Shown: positions 44,692 to 55,255, counted from the stretch's first letter. The stretch is DNA of 64,000 nucleotides from Lysobacterales bacterium (GCA_015655355.1 JAATFG010000045.1:1-64000); one strand, 5' to 3'. The notes: generated by a model from the sequence alone, not told the origin. Program-made: numbers and translations.

Positions 44692-46071
44692 TCAGCGCAT
44701 CGGCGGGAAGCCGCCCTTGCCCATCGCGCCCATCATCCCTTGCATGCCGCGCATCATGCCCTTCATGCCGCCGCGGCCAAGCTTGCCCATCATCTGCTCC
44801 ATCTGCTGGTACTGCTTCATCAGCTTGTTGACATCGGCCGGCATGACCCCCGAACCCTTGGCGATGCGCGCGCGGCGCGAGCCGTTGAGCAGGCCCGGAT
44901 TGCGCCGCTCTTTTTTCGTCATCGAGCCGATGATCGCGATCATCCGCGGCACTTCCTTGCTCTGCTGCACCTGCTGCTTGAGGTGTTCCGGAATCTGGCC
45001 CATGCCCGGCAGCTTGTCCATCAGGCCGGCGAGGCCGCCCATGTTATGCATCTGCTCGAGCTGGTCGCGCATGTCGTTCAAGTCGAACTTCTTGCCCTTG
45101 GCGACTTTCTCGGCGAGCTTCTGCGCCTTCTCCGCATCGACGTTCTGCTGCACCGATTCGACCAGCGCGACCACGTCGCCCATGTCGAGGATGCGGTTGG
45201 CCACGCGCACCGGGTCGAACACGTCCAGGCCGTCGGGCTTCTCGCTGACGCCGATGAACTTGACCGGCTTGCCGGTGACGTAGCGCACCGACAGCGCCGC
45301 GCCGCCACGCGCATCGCCGTCGGTCTTGGTCAGGACCACGCCGGTCAGCGGCAGCGCCTGCGCAAAGGCTTTCGCGGTGTTCGCCGCATCCTGGCCGGTC
45401 ATCGAATCGACCACGAACAGGGTTTCGGCCGGGTTGACCGCCGCGTGCAGCGCCTTGATCTCGGCCATCATCGCTTCGTCGATGGCGAGGCGGCCGGCGG
45501 TGTCGACGATCAGCACGTCGACGAAGGTCTTTTTCGCCTCGTCGATGGCGGCCTTGACGATGTCGACCGGCTTCTGGCTGGCCTCGGACGGAAAGAAGGC
45601 GACGCCGACCTGCTGCGCCAGCGACTCCAACTGTTCGATCGCGGCAGGGCGGTACACGTCGGCGCTGACCACCAGCACCTTCTTCTTGCGCTTGTCCTTC
45701 AGGTGCTTGGCGAGCTTGCCGACCGTGGTGGTCTTGCCGGCACCCTGCAGGCCGGCCATCAAAATCACCGCCGGCGCCGGCACGTTGAGATTCAGATCGA
45801 CCGCGGTCGAGCCCATCACCGCGACCAGTTCGTCGCGGACGATCTTCACCAGCACCTGGCCCGGCGTCAGCGACTTCAGCACTTCCTGGCCGGTGGCGCG
45901 CACCTTGATGCGCTGGACCATCGCCTGCACCACCGGCAGGGCGACGTCGGCTTCGAGCAGGGCCACGCGCACTTCGCGCACCGCCTCGCTGATGTTCGAT
46001 TCGGTCAAACGGCCACGGCCGCGCAGGCGTTCCAGGGTGCCGGTCAGTCGCTGGGTCAGGGAATCGAACAT
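44692..46071 (-). CDS. ffh: signal recognition particle protein Ffh
   Basis: GTPase subunit of the SRP, targeting membrane proteins co-translationally. Of 459 residues: helical N domain, G domain with GLQGAGKTTT (107-116), DTAGRL and TKTDGDARGG, and the methionine-rich M domain (MEQMMGKLGRGGMKGMMRGM) that binds signal sequences and 4.5S RNA. ATG 46071 is the family start; the longer frame to 46215 adds unrelated residues. It is divergent from the YpjD-like gene. Confidence 0.97.
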   Translation of the reverse strand: MFDSLTQRLTGTLERLRGRGRLTESNISEAVREVRVALLEADVALPVVQAMVQRIKVRATGQEVLKSLTPGQVLVKIVRDELVAVMGSTAVDLNLNVPAPAVILMAGLQGAGKTTTVGKLAKHLKDKRKKKVLVVSADVYRPAAIEQLESLAQQVGVAFFPSEASQKPVDIVKAAIDEAKKTFVDVLIVDTAGRLAIDEAMMAEIKALHAAVNPAETLFVVDSMTGQDAANTAKAFAQALPLTGVVLTKTDGDARGGAALSVRYVTGKPVKFIGVSEKPDGLDVFDPVRVANRILDMGDVVALVESVQQNVDAEKAQKLAEKVAKGKKFDLNDMRDQLEQMHNMGGLAGLMDKLPGMGQIPEHLKQQVQQSKEVPRMIAIIGSMTKKERRNPGLLNGSRRARIAKGSGVMPADVNKLMKQYQQMEQMMGKLGRGGMKGMMRGMQGMMGAMGKGGFPPMR

Positions 46072-46159
46072 CGGTGCAAAGCCGTCGGAGCGTATTGAAT
46101 ACGGGAACTGCGAAGTATAACCGGCGACTGCGCCCGGCCCGATGTGCGAAACTGCGAAA

Positions 46160-46963
46160 ATGACACTGGTTCTCATCGCCGCCGCGCTTGCGCTCGTCCT
46201 GTACCTGGGCGCCACGGGCCTGCTGGCCCGGCAGGCGGCCGGTGGCCAGCGTGCCGGTTTCGGCTATGCGTGGCTGGCCTTGCTGGCGATCGTCCTTCAC
46301 GCCGGCTACCACGTCTGGCGCGCGCGCCACAGCGGCGGTTACCCGGACATGCATTTCTTCGCCGCGCTGTCGCTGGTCGGCCTGTGCATGGCGATCTACA
46401 CCGCCGAGCTGGGTCTGCGCGGACGCGCCATCGCCTTGGGCGTGGTGGTGTATCCGCTGGCCGCGCTGTCGCTGCTGGGCTATCTGCTGTACGGGCACAC
46501 GCCGTCGGAAGCGCTGGACTGGCGCCTGCAACTGCACGCGTGGATCGCCCTGCTCGCCTTCGCCACGCTCAGCGTCGCCGCGCTGCTGGCGCTGATGCTG
46601 TGGCTGCAGGAGCGCGCCCTGCGCCAGCACCAGTTCCGCCTCTGGCTACGCGCGTTGCCGCCGCTGACCGAGCTGGAAGGCCTGATGTTCCGCACCATCG
46701 CCGCCGGCTTCGTCCTGCTCACCGCAACCCTGCTGACCGGCGTGCTGTTCGTGCACAACCTGCTGACCCAGCATCTGGCCCACAAGACCGTGTTCAGCGT
46801 GCTCAGCTGGCTGGCATTCGGCGGCCTGCTGCTCGGCCGGCGCCTGCGCGGCTGGCGTGGCAGGAAGGCCGTGCGCTGGACCCTGACCGCGATGATCCTG
46901 TTGTTTCTGGCCTTCTTCGGCAGCCAGTTCGTGCTCGAACTGATCCTGCACCGCAGCCCGTGA
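46160..46963 (+). CDS. CcsA/YpjD-family inner-membrane protein
   Basis: Integral membrane protein of the cytochrome c assembly (CcsA/CcmC-like) superfamily; YpjD-type members lie divergent to ffh in many gammaproteobacteria and their exact role is unclear. The 267-residue protein has about eight membrane helices, with conserved histidines in HAGYHVWRARHSGGYPDMHF and HNLLTQHLAHKTVFSVLSW that could bind heme. ATG 46160 begins the first helix; ATG 46142 is an alternative. Confidence 0.87.
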   Translation: MTLVLIAAALALVLYLGATGLLARQAAGGQRAGFGYAWLALLAIVLHAGYHVWRARHSGGYPDMHFFAALSLVGLCMAIYTAELGLRGRAIALGVVVYPLAALSLLGYLLYGHTPSEALDWRLQLHAWIALLAFATLSVAALLALMLWLQERALRQHQFRLWLRALPPLTELEGLMFRTIAAGFVLLTATLLTGVLFVHNLLTQHLAHKTVFSVLSWLAFGGLLLGRRLRGWRGRKAVRWTLTAMILLFLAFFGSQFVLELILHRSP

Positions 46964-47013
46964 GCCGGGCCACTGCCCGCTCCGCGTTGCGCTGCAGCAT
47001 TTCATTGCTGAAA

Positions 47014-47050
47014 CAATATTTGCATTGACAAATATTGCCTGGATTGGCAA
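47014..47050 (+). promoter_or_regulatory. MarR operator overlapping the efflux operon promoter
   Basis: A perfect inverted repeat CAATATTTG-CATTGA-CAAATATTG (47014-47037) contains a consensus -35 TTGACA (47025-47030), with a poor -10 CAACAT 17 bp on (47048-47053). A second, smaller inverted repeat TTGCC-TGGATT-GGCAA (47035-47050) overlaps the spacer. This is the expected layout for repression by the MarR protein encoded 13 bp downstream. Confidence 0.72.
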
Positions 47051-47062
47051 CATGCCGCCCCC

Positions 47063-47551
47063 ATGAATACGCCAGTCACGTCATCCAAACTGCCGTCCTC
47101 GGCCTACAGCGGCTCCGCCCTCGGGCTGCTGATCCGCCAGGTGCGCGACAGCATGATGGCGCGGATGCAGCGCGAGCTGGCCGCCAGCAGCCACGACCTG
47201 ACCTTCAGCCAGTACGTGACGATCAAGAAACTGGCCGAGGACAGCCGCCCCAAAGTGACCGAACTGGCCTGCATCGCCGAGGTCAACCCCGGCGCGATGA
47301 CCCGCATCCTCGACCAGTTGGAGGCGCGCAGTCTGATCGTGCGCAGCACCGACCCGGCCGACCGGCGAGCGCTGAACATCCACCTGACCGAGGCCGGGCA
47401 CGCGGTCTGGCACGACATCGACCAGTGCGGGCAGCGCGTGCGTGACGCCGCCTTCGCCAGCCTCGATGAACCCGAGCGCCTGCAACTGATCCACCTGCTC
47501 GAGCAAGTTCGCAACAACCTTTCCCTCTCGACAGAACGTTCCGAACACTGA
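47063..47551 (+). CDS. MarR family transcriptional regulator
   Basis: Winged-helix dimeric repressor. The 162-residue protein has the MarR core: the helix pair, the DNA-recognition helix in VTELACIAEVNPGAMTRILDQLEARSLI, and the wing with DPADRRALNIHLTEAG (the DxRxxxxxLT motif). It is first gene of the efflux operon, 4 nt before the outer-membrane component; its likely operator lies at 47014-47050. The ligand is unknown, probably a toxic aromatic or drug exported by the pump. Confidence 0.92.
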   Translation: MNTPVTSSKLPSSAYSGSALGLLIRQVRDSMMARMQRELAASSHDLTFSQYVTIKKLAEDSRPKVTELACIAEVNPGAMTRILDQLEARSLIVRSTDPADRRALNIHLTEAGHAVWHDIDQCGQRVRDAAFASLDEPERLQLIHLLEQVRNNLSLSTERSEH

Positions 47552-47555
47552 CCCC

Positions 47556-49019
47556 ATGTCCATGACCTTCCTTTCCCGCCGCCCCCTGGCGGCCGCCACG
47601 GCCTTCGCACTGGCTGCATTGCTGGCTTCCTGCGCCAGCACGCACGGGCTGGAGACCGCCACGCAGCCGCACGACGCCGACCAGCTCGCCGCGCAGCGCA
47701 GCCTGTCCGATTTCCAGCAAGGCAGTGCCGATTTCCCGCAGCAGGAATGGTGGAAGGCGCTGGGCGACCCGCAACTTGACGCGCTGGTCGACGAAGCGCT
47801 GAAGAGCAATCCGAACCTCGACCTGGCCCAGGCGCGCTTGCGCAAGGCGCAGGCCGAAGCCGGCCTAGCCGAAGCCGAGACCAAGCCGACCCTCGGCGTC
47901 AATGGCCAATACGCGGTGGCGCAGTTGCCCAAGCCGCTGGCCGGTGAAGACCTGGGCGGCAAGCTGCTGCACAACCCGGTCGGCTACCTGCAGTTCGACT
48001 GGCCGCTGGACGTGTGGGGCGGGCATCGCGCCGCCTACCAGGCCGCGCTCGGCCAGGCGCGCGCGCAGGAAATCGAATCCCAGGCCGTGCGCCTGTCGCT
48101 GGCCGCGAACATCGCCCGCGCCTACATCGGCCTGGCCGAGGCCTTCGACGCGCAGGACGTGGCCCGGCGCGAACTGGCCCGTGCCACGCACTTGCAACAA
48201 CTGAGCAAGCAGCGTTTCGACGCCGGCCTCGATTCGCAACTGCAACTGCGCAATGCCGATGCCGCGATCGCCTCGGCCAAGGCCGAGGACGTGGCCGCAG
48301 CCCAGCAGATCGCCTCGGCGCGTACCGCACTGGCGGCGATGCTCGGCGCCGGACCGGACCGCGGCAACGCCATCGACCGCCCGCAACTGCTCGACGCGCC
48401 CGCGCCCGGCTTGCCGAGCACGGTGCCGAGCGAATTGCTCGGCCATCGCCCGGACGTGGTCGCCGCGCGCTGGAACGTCTACGCGGCGAACAGGAACATC
48501 GCCGCCGCCAAGGCCCAGTTCAAGCCGAGCATCAACCTCAGCGCGATGGCCGGTCTGGTCGGCACCAATTTCTCAGACGTGTTCAAGGGCGAGTCGTTCT
48601 TCGGCTTCGGCGGCCCGGCGATCAGCATGCCGATCTTCGACGGCGGCCGCCTGCGCAACAACCTGGCGGTGAAAAACGCCGATTACGACGTCGCCGTCGC
48701 CAGCTACAACCAGACCCTCGCCGACGCGCTGCACGAAGTGGTCGACGCGATGCAGCAGATGCGTTCGCTGGACGCGCAGGCGCAATCGCTGACGCAGGCG
48801 CGCGACGCCGCCGACGCCGCCTACACGCTGGCCGACACCCGCTACAAGGCCGGCATCGGCACCCAGCTCGACGTGCTCTCGACCGAACGCCCGCTGCTGC
48901 AGCTGGACCAACAGCTCGCCGGCATCCACGCGCAGCGCTACCAGACCGTAGTCGACCTCGACCGCGCGCTTGGCGGCGGACTGAGCTTCGACGCGCCGCC
49001 GACCGACTCCAGCAAATAA
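47556..49019 (+). CDS. NodT-family outer-membrane efflux lipoprotein
   Basis: Outer-membrane channel of the tripartite pump. The 487-residue protein has a lipobox (LLASC, C26), then two TolC/OEP repeats with the conserved SNPNLDLAQARL and ELLGHRPDVVAARWNVYAANRNI signatures. A second ATG (codon 3) is possible. It sits between marR and emrA with short gaps, giving a full regulator-channel-adaptor-transporter operon. Confidence 0.93.
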   Translation: MSMTFLSRRPLAAATAFALAALLASCASTHGLETATQPHDADQLAAQRSLSDFQQGSADFPQQEWWKALGDPQLDALVDEALKSNPNLDLAQARLRKAQAEAGLAEAETKPTLGVNGQYAVAQLPKPLAGEDLGGKLLHNPVGYLQFDWPLDVWGGHRAAYQAALGQARAQEIESQAVRLSLAANIARAYIGLAEAFDAQDVARRELARATHLQQLSKQRFDAGLDSQLQLRNADAAIASAKAEDVAAAQQIASARTALAAMLGAGPDRGNAIDRPQLLDAPAPGLPSTVPSELLGHRPDVVAARWNVYAANRNIAAAKAQFKPSINLSAMAGLVGTNFSDVFKGESFFGFGGPAISMPIFDGGRLRNNLAVKNADYDVAVASYNQTLADALHEVVDAMQQMRSLDAQAQSLTQARDAADAAYTLADTRYKAGIGTQLDVLSTERPLLQLDQQLAGIHAQRYQTVVDLDRALGGGLSFDAPPTDSSK

Positions 49020-49071
49020 CGCGCCCCACCGACTTCCCGATATTTCCGCTTGAACTGAAAGGCACAACCCC

Positions 49072-50232
49072 ATGTCTTCCGAAACCTCCGCTCCCAACCC
49101 CGCCGCGCGCAAGCGCGCCCTGACGATCCTCGTCGTCGTCCTCGTCGTCGTCGCCGTGCTGTGGCTGGCGTATTACCTGTTCTACGCGCGCTTCCACCAG
49201 GACACCGACGACGCCTACGTGCAGGGCAACGTGGTCAGCGTGGTGCCGCAGTACCTCGGCACCGTGGTCAGCATCGACGCCGACGATGGCGACAAGGTCG
49301 AAGCCGGCCAGCCGCTGGTCCACCTCGACGCCACCGACGCGCAGGTCGCCTACGACCAGGCCGAGGCGAATCTGGCCGGCACCGTGCGCCAGGTGCGCGG
49401 CCTGTTCTCGACCGTCGAAGCCGGCACCGCCGATTTGCAGGCCCGCCAGGTCGCGGTCGACCAGGCCCGCGCCGACGTGCAGCGCCGCGAAGGCCTCGTC
49501 GCCACCGGCGCCGTGTCGAAGGAAGAGCTCGCCCACGCCCGCGACATCCTCGCTTCGGCCGAAGCCGCGCTGGCTGCTTCGCAGGGCAACCTGTCGCGCA
49601 GCCAGGCGCTGGTCGACGCGACCACCGTACAGAAACAACCGCAGGTCCAGGCCGCCGCCGCGCAACTGCGCGCCGCCTACCTCAACCTGCACCGCACCAC
49701 CATCGTCGCCCCGATCAGCGGCTACGTCGCCAAGCGCGAGGTCCAGCTCGGCCAGCGCGTGCAGCCGGGCAACACGCTGATGACCGTGGTGCCGCTGGAA
49801 CAGATGTGGATCGAAGCCAACTTCAAGGAAACCCAACTGGCCAACATGCGCATCGGCCAGCCGGTCGAAGTGAAGAGCGACCTGTACGGCGGTTCGGTCA
49901 AGTACGACGGCAAGGTCGAAAGCCTCGGCATGGGTTCGGGCAGCGCGTTCTCGCTGCTGCCGGCGCAGAACGCATCGGGCAACTGGATCAAGATCGTGCA
50001 GCGCGTGCCGGTCAAGATCACCCTCGATGCAGCGCAGTTGCGCGAGCATCCGCTGCGCCTGGGCCTGAGCACCAAGGTCGACGTCGCCACCCGCGACCAC
50101 GACGGCCCGATGCTCGCCGCCGCGCGCAACGACGCCAAGCCGCTGTTCGAGACCGCCGCCTACAAGCAGCAACAGGACGCGGCCAATGCGCTGATCGTCA
50201 AGATCATCGAGCAGAACCTGCCGCGCAAGTGA
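49072..50232 (+). CDS. emrA: EmrA-type membrane fusion protein
   Basis: Periplasmic adaptor between the EmrB transporter and the outer-membrane channel. The 386-residue protein has one N-terminal transmembrane helix (about 15-37), the HQDTDDAYVQGNVVSVVPQ start of the lipoyl domain, a coiled-coil hairpin (about 95-200) and the beta-barrel region with IVAPISGYVAKREVQLGQRV. Membership in EmrA rather than RND adaptors follows from the DAYV motif and the EmrB neighbour. Confidence 0.94.
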   Translation: MSSETSAPNPAARKRALTILVVVLVVVAVLWLAYYLFYARFHQDTDDAYVQGNVVSVVPQYLGTVVSIDADDGDKVEAGQPLVHLDATDAQVAYDQAEANLAGTVRQVRGLFSTVEAGTADLQARQVAVDQARADVQRREGLVATGAVSKEELAHARDILASAEAALAASQGNLSRSQALVDATTVQKQPQVQAAAAQLRAAYLNLHRTTIVAPISGYVAKREVQLGQRVQPGNTLMTVVPLEQMWIEANFKETQLANMRIGQPVEVKSDLYGGSVKYDGKVESLGMGSGSAFSLLPAQNASGNWIKIVQRVPVKITLDAAQLREHPLRLGLSTKVDVATRDHDGPMLAAARNDAKPLFETAAYKQQQDAANALIVKIIEQNLPRK

Positions 50233-50263
50233 TCGCGCGCGTCCAACCTGTGAGCAACACGCA

Positions 50264-51856
50264 ATGACCACGATTGCCGAAGAGGAAGAAGAGTTCGGCC
50301 TGCCGCCCGGCCGCGAGGCCGTGGCGCCGCCGAAACCGTTCCGACCGCCAAGCATGGCGCTGGCCACCATCGGCCTGTCGCTGGCGACGTTCATGCAGGT
50401 GCTCGACACCACCATCGCCAACGTGTCGCTGCCGACCATCGCCGGCAACCTCGGCGCCAGCTCGGACCAGTCGACTTGGGTCATCACCTCGTTCGCGGTG
50501 AGCCAGGCGATCGCGCTGCCGCTGACCGGCTGGCTCACCCGCCGCCTCGGCGAAGTGCGCCTGTTCATGTGGGCGACGCTCTCGTTCGTCGCCGCCTCGG
50601 TGCTGTGCGGCATTTCGCAGAGCATGGGCATGCTGGTGATGGCGCGTGCGCTGCAAGGCTTCGTGTGCGGGCCGATGTACCCGATCACGCAGGCGCTGCT
50701 GCTGTCGATCTATCCGCCGGAAAAACGCGGGCAAGCCATCGCGCTGCTGGCAATGGTCACCGTGGTCGCGCCGATCGCCGGCCCCATCCTCGGCGGCTGG
50801 ATCACCGACAACTACTCGTGGGAATGGATCTTCTTCATCAACGCGCCGATCGGCCTGTTCGCCACGGCCGTCGTCGCCAAGCAGATGAAGGGCCGCCCAA
50901 TCGTGGTCGAAAAGCCGAAGATGGACTACATGGGGCTGGCGATGCTGGTGCTCGGCGTCGGCTCGCTGCAGATCATGCTCGACCTCGGCAACGACGAGGA
51001 CTGGTTCAACTCGACCAAGATCGTGGTGCTGACCATCGTCGCCGTCATCGCCCTCACCGTGTTCGTGATCTGGGAACTCACCGAGAAGGAACCGATCGTC
51101 AACCTGCGCCTGTTCCGACACCGCAATTTCACCTCCGGCACGGTGGCGATGGTTTTCGCCTATGCCGCGTTCTTCGCCATCGGCCTGATGGTGCCGCTGT
51201 GGCTGCAACGCAACCTCGGCTACACGGCGATCTGGGCCGGCTTCGCCACGGCGCCGATCGGTATCCTGCCGGTGCTGCTGACGCCGCTGGTCGGCAAGTA
51301 CGCCACGCGTTTCGACCTGCGCATGATCGCCACGTTCTCGTTCGTCGTGCTCGGCGGCATCTGCTTCGCCCGCTCCGGCTTCAACCTCGACGTGGACTTC
51401 AACCACGTGGCGATGCTGCAGCTTATCCAGGGCCTCGGCGTGGCGACGTTCTTCATGCCGGTGATGACGATCCTGCTGTCGGACCTCGAACCGCACGAGA
51501 TCGCCAGCGGCTCCGGCCTGGCCACCTTCGTGCGCACGCTCGGCGCCAGCTTCGCCGCCTCGCTGACCACGTGGGCCTGGAACCGGCGCAGCAGCATCCA
51601 TCATGCGCAACTGACCGAGCACATCAGCGCCTACGACGACAACATGACCTCGCTGGCCACGCAACTGGGCCACGGCGACCTGCAACACGGCGCAGCGCAA
51701 CTGAACCAGATGGTGACGCTGCAGGCTTCGCAGATCGGTTTCAACGAGATCTTCTACCTGCTTGGCATCATCTTCATCGGCATCATCGTGTTCCTGTGGT
51801 TCGCCAAGCCGCCGTTCGCGGCGAAAGGCGCAAAGCCGGTCGGCGGCGACCACTGA
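50264..51856 (+). CDS. emrB: EmrB-type MFS multidrug transporter
   Basis: Proton-driven drug exporter of the DHA2 group with 14 predicted helices. The 530-residue protein has the family motifs LDTTIANVSLPTIAGNLGAS in helix 1, the GWLTRRLGEVR loop (motif A) and MVTVVAPIAGPILGGWI (motif C). The C-terminal 35 residues are charged. It is last gene of the marR-nodT-emrA-emrB operon; a terminator follows. Confidence 0.94.
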   Translation: MTTIAEEEEEFGLPPGREAVAPPKPFRPPSMALATIGLSLATFMQVLDTTIANVSLPTIAGNLGASSDQSTWVITSFAVSQAIALPLTGWLTRRLGEVRLFMWATLSFVAASVLCGISQSMGMLVMARALQGFVCGPMYPITQALLLSIYPPEKRGQAIALLAMVTVVAPIAGPILGGWITDNYSWEWIFFINAPIGLFATAVVAKQMKGRPIVVEKPKMDYMGLAMLVLGVGSLQIMLDLGNDEDWFNSTKIVVLTIVAVIALTVFVIWELTEKEPIVNLRLFRHRNFTSGTVAMVFAYAAFFAIGLMVPLWLQRNLGYTAIWAGFATAPIGILPVLLTPLVGKYATRFDLRMIATFSFVVLGGICFARSGFNLDVDFNHVAMLQLIQGLGVATFFMPVMTILLSDLEPHEIASGSGLATFVRTLGASFAASLTTWAWNRRSSIHHAQLTEHISAYDDNMTSLATQLGHGDLQHGAAQLNQMVTLQASQIGFNEIFYLLGIIFIGIIVFLWFAKPPFAAKGAKPVGGDH

Positions 51857-51915
51857 CCCCGTTCGCCCTTCCCGCCGCGCGCGGGAGCCGGCAACATCGT
51901 GGCAACTCGCTCCAA

Positions 51916-51950
51916 ACGAGAAACCCGCTGGCAGGCGGGTTTCTCGTTTC
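51916..51950 (+). terminator. terminator after emrB
   Basis: A perfect 13-bp stem ACGAGAAACCCGC-TGGCAG-GCGGGTTTCTCGT followed by a weak TTTCC tail, 59 nt past emrB and 44 nt before the thioesterase start. Confidence 0.75.
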
Positions 51951-51991
51951 CGCGGTATTGCTAAAGTCGCAACGAACAAAAGGAAACACCG

Positions 51992-52411
51992 ATGCCCAGC
52001 AAAGCCGAACTCGCCGAATTCCTGCGCCGCGAATTCCCGCAGACCAAGATCACCATCGAATCGGTCGACGCCGACGGCGCCAGCGTGCGGCACACCGTCG
52101 GCGAAGCCGAATTGCGTCCCGGCGGCACCGTGTCCGGGCCGGTGATGATGGCCACCGCCGACGTCGCGCTGTACGTGGCGATCCTCGGCCAAATCGGCAT
52201 CGTGCCGCTGACCGTCACCACCAACCTGACCATCAATTTCCTGCGCAAACCGGCGGCGGACGCGGACATCCTCGGCACATGCAAACTGATCAAGCTCGGC
52301 CGGTCGCTGGCCATCGGCGAAGTGCACCTGTATTCCGAAGGCCACCCCGAGCCGGTTGCGCACGCGGTCGGCACCTATTCGATCCCGCCGGATGCGCGGA
52401 AGAAAACCTAG
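51992..52411 (+). CDS. PaaI-like hotdog-fold thioesterase
   Basis: Probable acyl-CoA thioesterase of the PaaI/YdiI type. The 139-residue protein has the hotdog pattern with the helix MATADVALYVAILGQIG and the strand-helix TTNLTINFLRKPAADADI. AAAGGAAAC precedes ATG 51992. It is a single gene between the emr terminator and the TetR module; no phenylacetate genes are nearby. Confidence 0.85.
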   Translation: MPSKAELAEFLRREFPQTKITIESVDADGASVRHTVGEAELRPGGTVSGPVMMATADVALYVAILGQIGIVPLTVTTNLTINFLRKPAADADILGTCKLIKLGRSLAIGEVHLYSEGHPEPVAHAVGTYSIPPDARKKT

Positions 52412-52574
52412 TCGGCTATCGCTTCCAGCACCCATGAACAGTCGATAGCGTCAACAGATCGTCGCGATCGAAACGCTGCCCGAAGCCCGCATCGCCGCGA
52501 TCCAACCCAGCCCTCCATTTTTCCAAAACCCATGCCGCCAACCCGGTGGGCGAATTGGTCATGACCAAGTGAAC

Positions 52575-52602
52575 TTGAATTCAATCTACTAGTTGGTAGA
52601 AT
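52575..52602 (+). promoter_or_regulatory. tetR promoter with overlapping operator
   Basis: TTGAAT (52575-52580), a 16-nt spacer and TAGAAT (52597-52602) form a good promoter. A 16-bp palindrome TCTACTAGTTGGTAGA (52585-52600) overlaps the spacer and the -10, ideal for autorepression. The expected start of transcription is at the ATG itself (52609), so the mRNA would be leaderless. The rest of the 197-bp gap upstream (52412-52574) shows no gene. Confidence 0.72.
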
Positions 52603-52608
52603 AAAGAA

Positions 52609-53193
52609 ATGGATCTGGAACTCTCACCGAAGGCCGGCGAAATCGCCACCCACGCCCGCGCCCTGCTCGCCCGCGGCGGCTACAACGGCTTCAGCTATGC
52701 CGACATTTCCGCACGGGTCGGCATCAGCAAAGCCAGCATCCACCACCATTTCCCGAGCAAGGCCGAACTGGTCCGCAGCGTGGTCGCCCTGTACCGCGCC
52801 GAAGCACGCGAAGGCATGGCGATGCTCGACCGCCATCTCGACGACCCGCTGGCGCAATTGAACGCCTATGCCGACTACTGGGCCAATTGCATCGGCGACG
52901 GCAGCCTGCCGTTGTGCATCTGCGCGATGCTGGCGGCGGAAATGCCCGCCATCCCGCCCGAAGTCGCCGCCGAAGTGCAGGCGCATTTCCGCGAACTGGC
53001 CGCCTGGCTCGCCACGGTGCTGGAAAAAGGCGTCGAGCGCGGCCAGTTCCGCCTGCCAGGTAGCGCGGATGCCGCGGCGCAGGCGTTCATGGCCTGCGTG
53101 CATGGCGCGATGCTGGCCGCGCGCGGCTTCGGCGATCCGGCGGTGTTCGCCGCGATCGTCCGCCCAGCCATCGAACAACTCCGAATCCATTGA
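52609..53193 (+). CDS. TetR/AcrR family transcriptional regulator
   Basis: Ligand-responsive repressor. The 194-residue protein has the N-terminal HTH (about 12-58; YADISARVGISKASIHHHFPSK) and a C-terminal ligand domain with CICAMLAAEMPAIP. The HHHFPSK helix end and C-terminal pattern resemble the NemR/AcuR-like subgroup, whose ligands are often electrophiles or acrylates; that is an inference. It autoregulates through the 52585-52600 palindrome and probably controls the next gene through 53242-53257. Confidence 0.92.
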   Translation: MDLELSPKAGEIATHARALLARGGYNGFSYADISARVGISKASIHHHFPSKAELVRSVVALYRAEAREGMAMLDRHLDDPLAQLNAYADYWANCIGDGSLPLCICAMLAAEMPAIPPEVAAEVQAHFRELAAWLATVLEKGVERGQFRLPGSADAAAQAFMACVHGAMLAARGFGDPAVFAAIVRPAIEQLRIH

Positions 53194-53241
53194 ACCCACC
53201 GCCACGGCGCCGTCATCGCACCGTTTTTTTCACCACATCAA

Positions 53242-53257
53242 TCTACCAACTGATAGA
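53242..53257 (+). promoter_or_regulatory. second TetR operator, upstream of the membrane protein gene
   Basis: TCTACCAACTGATAGA is the reverse complement of TCTATCAGTTGGTAGA, identical at 14 of 16 positions to the operator in front of tetR (TCTACTAGTTGGTAGA). It ends 12 bp before the ATG of the membrane protein gene, which has TAGGAAA as ribosome-binding site immediately after the palindrome. Confidence 0.72.
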
Positions 53258-53269
53258 TAGGAAACCAAA

Positions 53270-53758
53270 ATGCCGCACCCTCTCTCAACGCTGGGCATTG
53301 CCCACACCGTAATCAGCGTGGTTCCGGTTCTCGCCGGACTCCAGAGCTTTGTCCGATTCCGCGCAATCGAGCCTGCAACCCGCGCAGGGAAAATCTATCT
53401 GGCCGGACTGGCGCTCTCGGTGCTGACCTCGTTCGGCCTGTCCAGTACCGGCGGTTTCAATCCCGGCCACGCGCTGGGCATCCTCGCGCTGCTGGCCGCG
53501 TTCGGTGGCGGCCTGCTCGTTCCGCGCCTGTCGCCGCTCGGACGCTTGCGCCCCTATCTGGCAACGTTCGGTCTGTCCTTCAGCTTCTTGCTGTTGCTGG
53601 TGCCCGGCACCAACGAAACGCTGACGCGCCTGCCGGCTGCGCATCCGCTGGCCAGCGGCCCGCAATCGCCGCTCGTCCTTGCGGCCTTGGCGGGATGGGC
53701 GTTGCTGTTCGTGGTCGGCTTCATCGCCCAGAGCTGGTCGATCCGCGCGAAGCGCTGA
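53270..53758 (+). CDS. small integral membrane protein, possibly DUF2306-like
   Basis: A 162-residue protein with four or five predicted membrane helices. The start (LGIAHTVISVVPVLAGL, then THR/ATRAGKIYLAGLALSVLTSFGL) resembles DUF2306-type membrane proteins, but the match is only suggestive. Its position behind tetR with a copy of the tetR operator implies induction by the TetR ligand. It is convergent with radA with 5 bp between the stops. Confidence 0.7.
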   Translation: MPHPLSTLGIAHTVISVVPVLAGLQSFVRFRAIEPATRAGKIYLAGLALSVLTSFGLSSTGGFNPGHALGILALLAAFGGGLLVPRLSPLGRLRPYLATFGLSFSFLLLLVPGTNETLTRLPAAHPLASGPQSPLVLAALAGWALLFVVGFIAQSWSIRAKR

Positions 53759-53763
53759 CCGAT

Positions 53764-55209
<1,446 letters not shown>

Positions 55210-55255
55210 GTTAGCCGCACGCGATCTCATCGGTTGAGACGCGTTGCGCCGAAAC

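Noticed and set aside
50204-52435. A 743-codon open frame on the minus strand opposite emrB and the thioesterase gene
   Set aside because: Shadow; histidine/aspartate/arginine-rich low-complexity translation, whereas emrB is a clear transporter.
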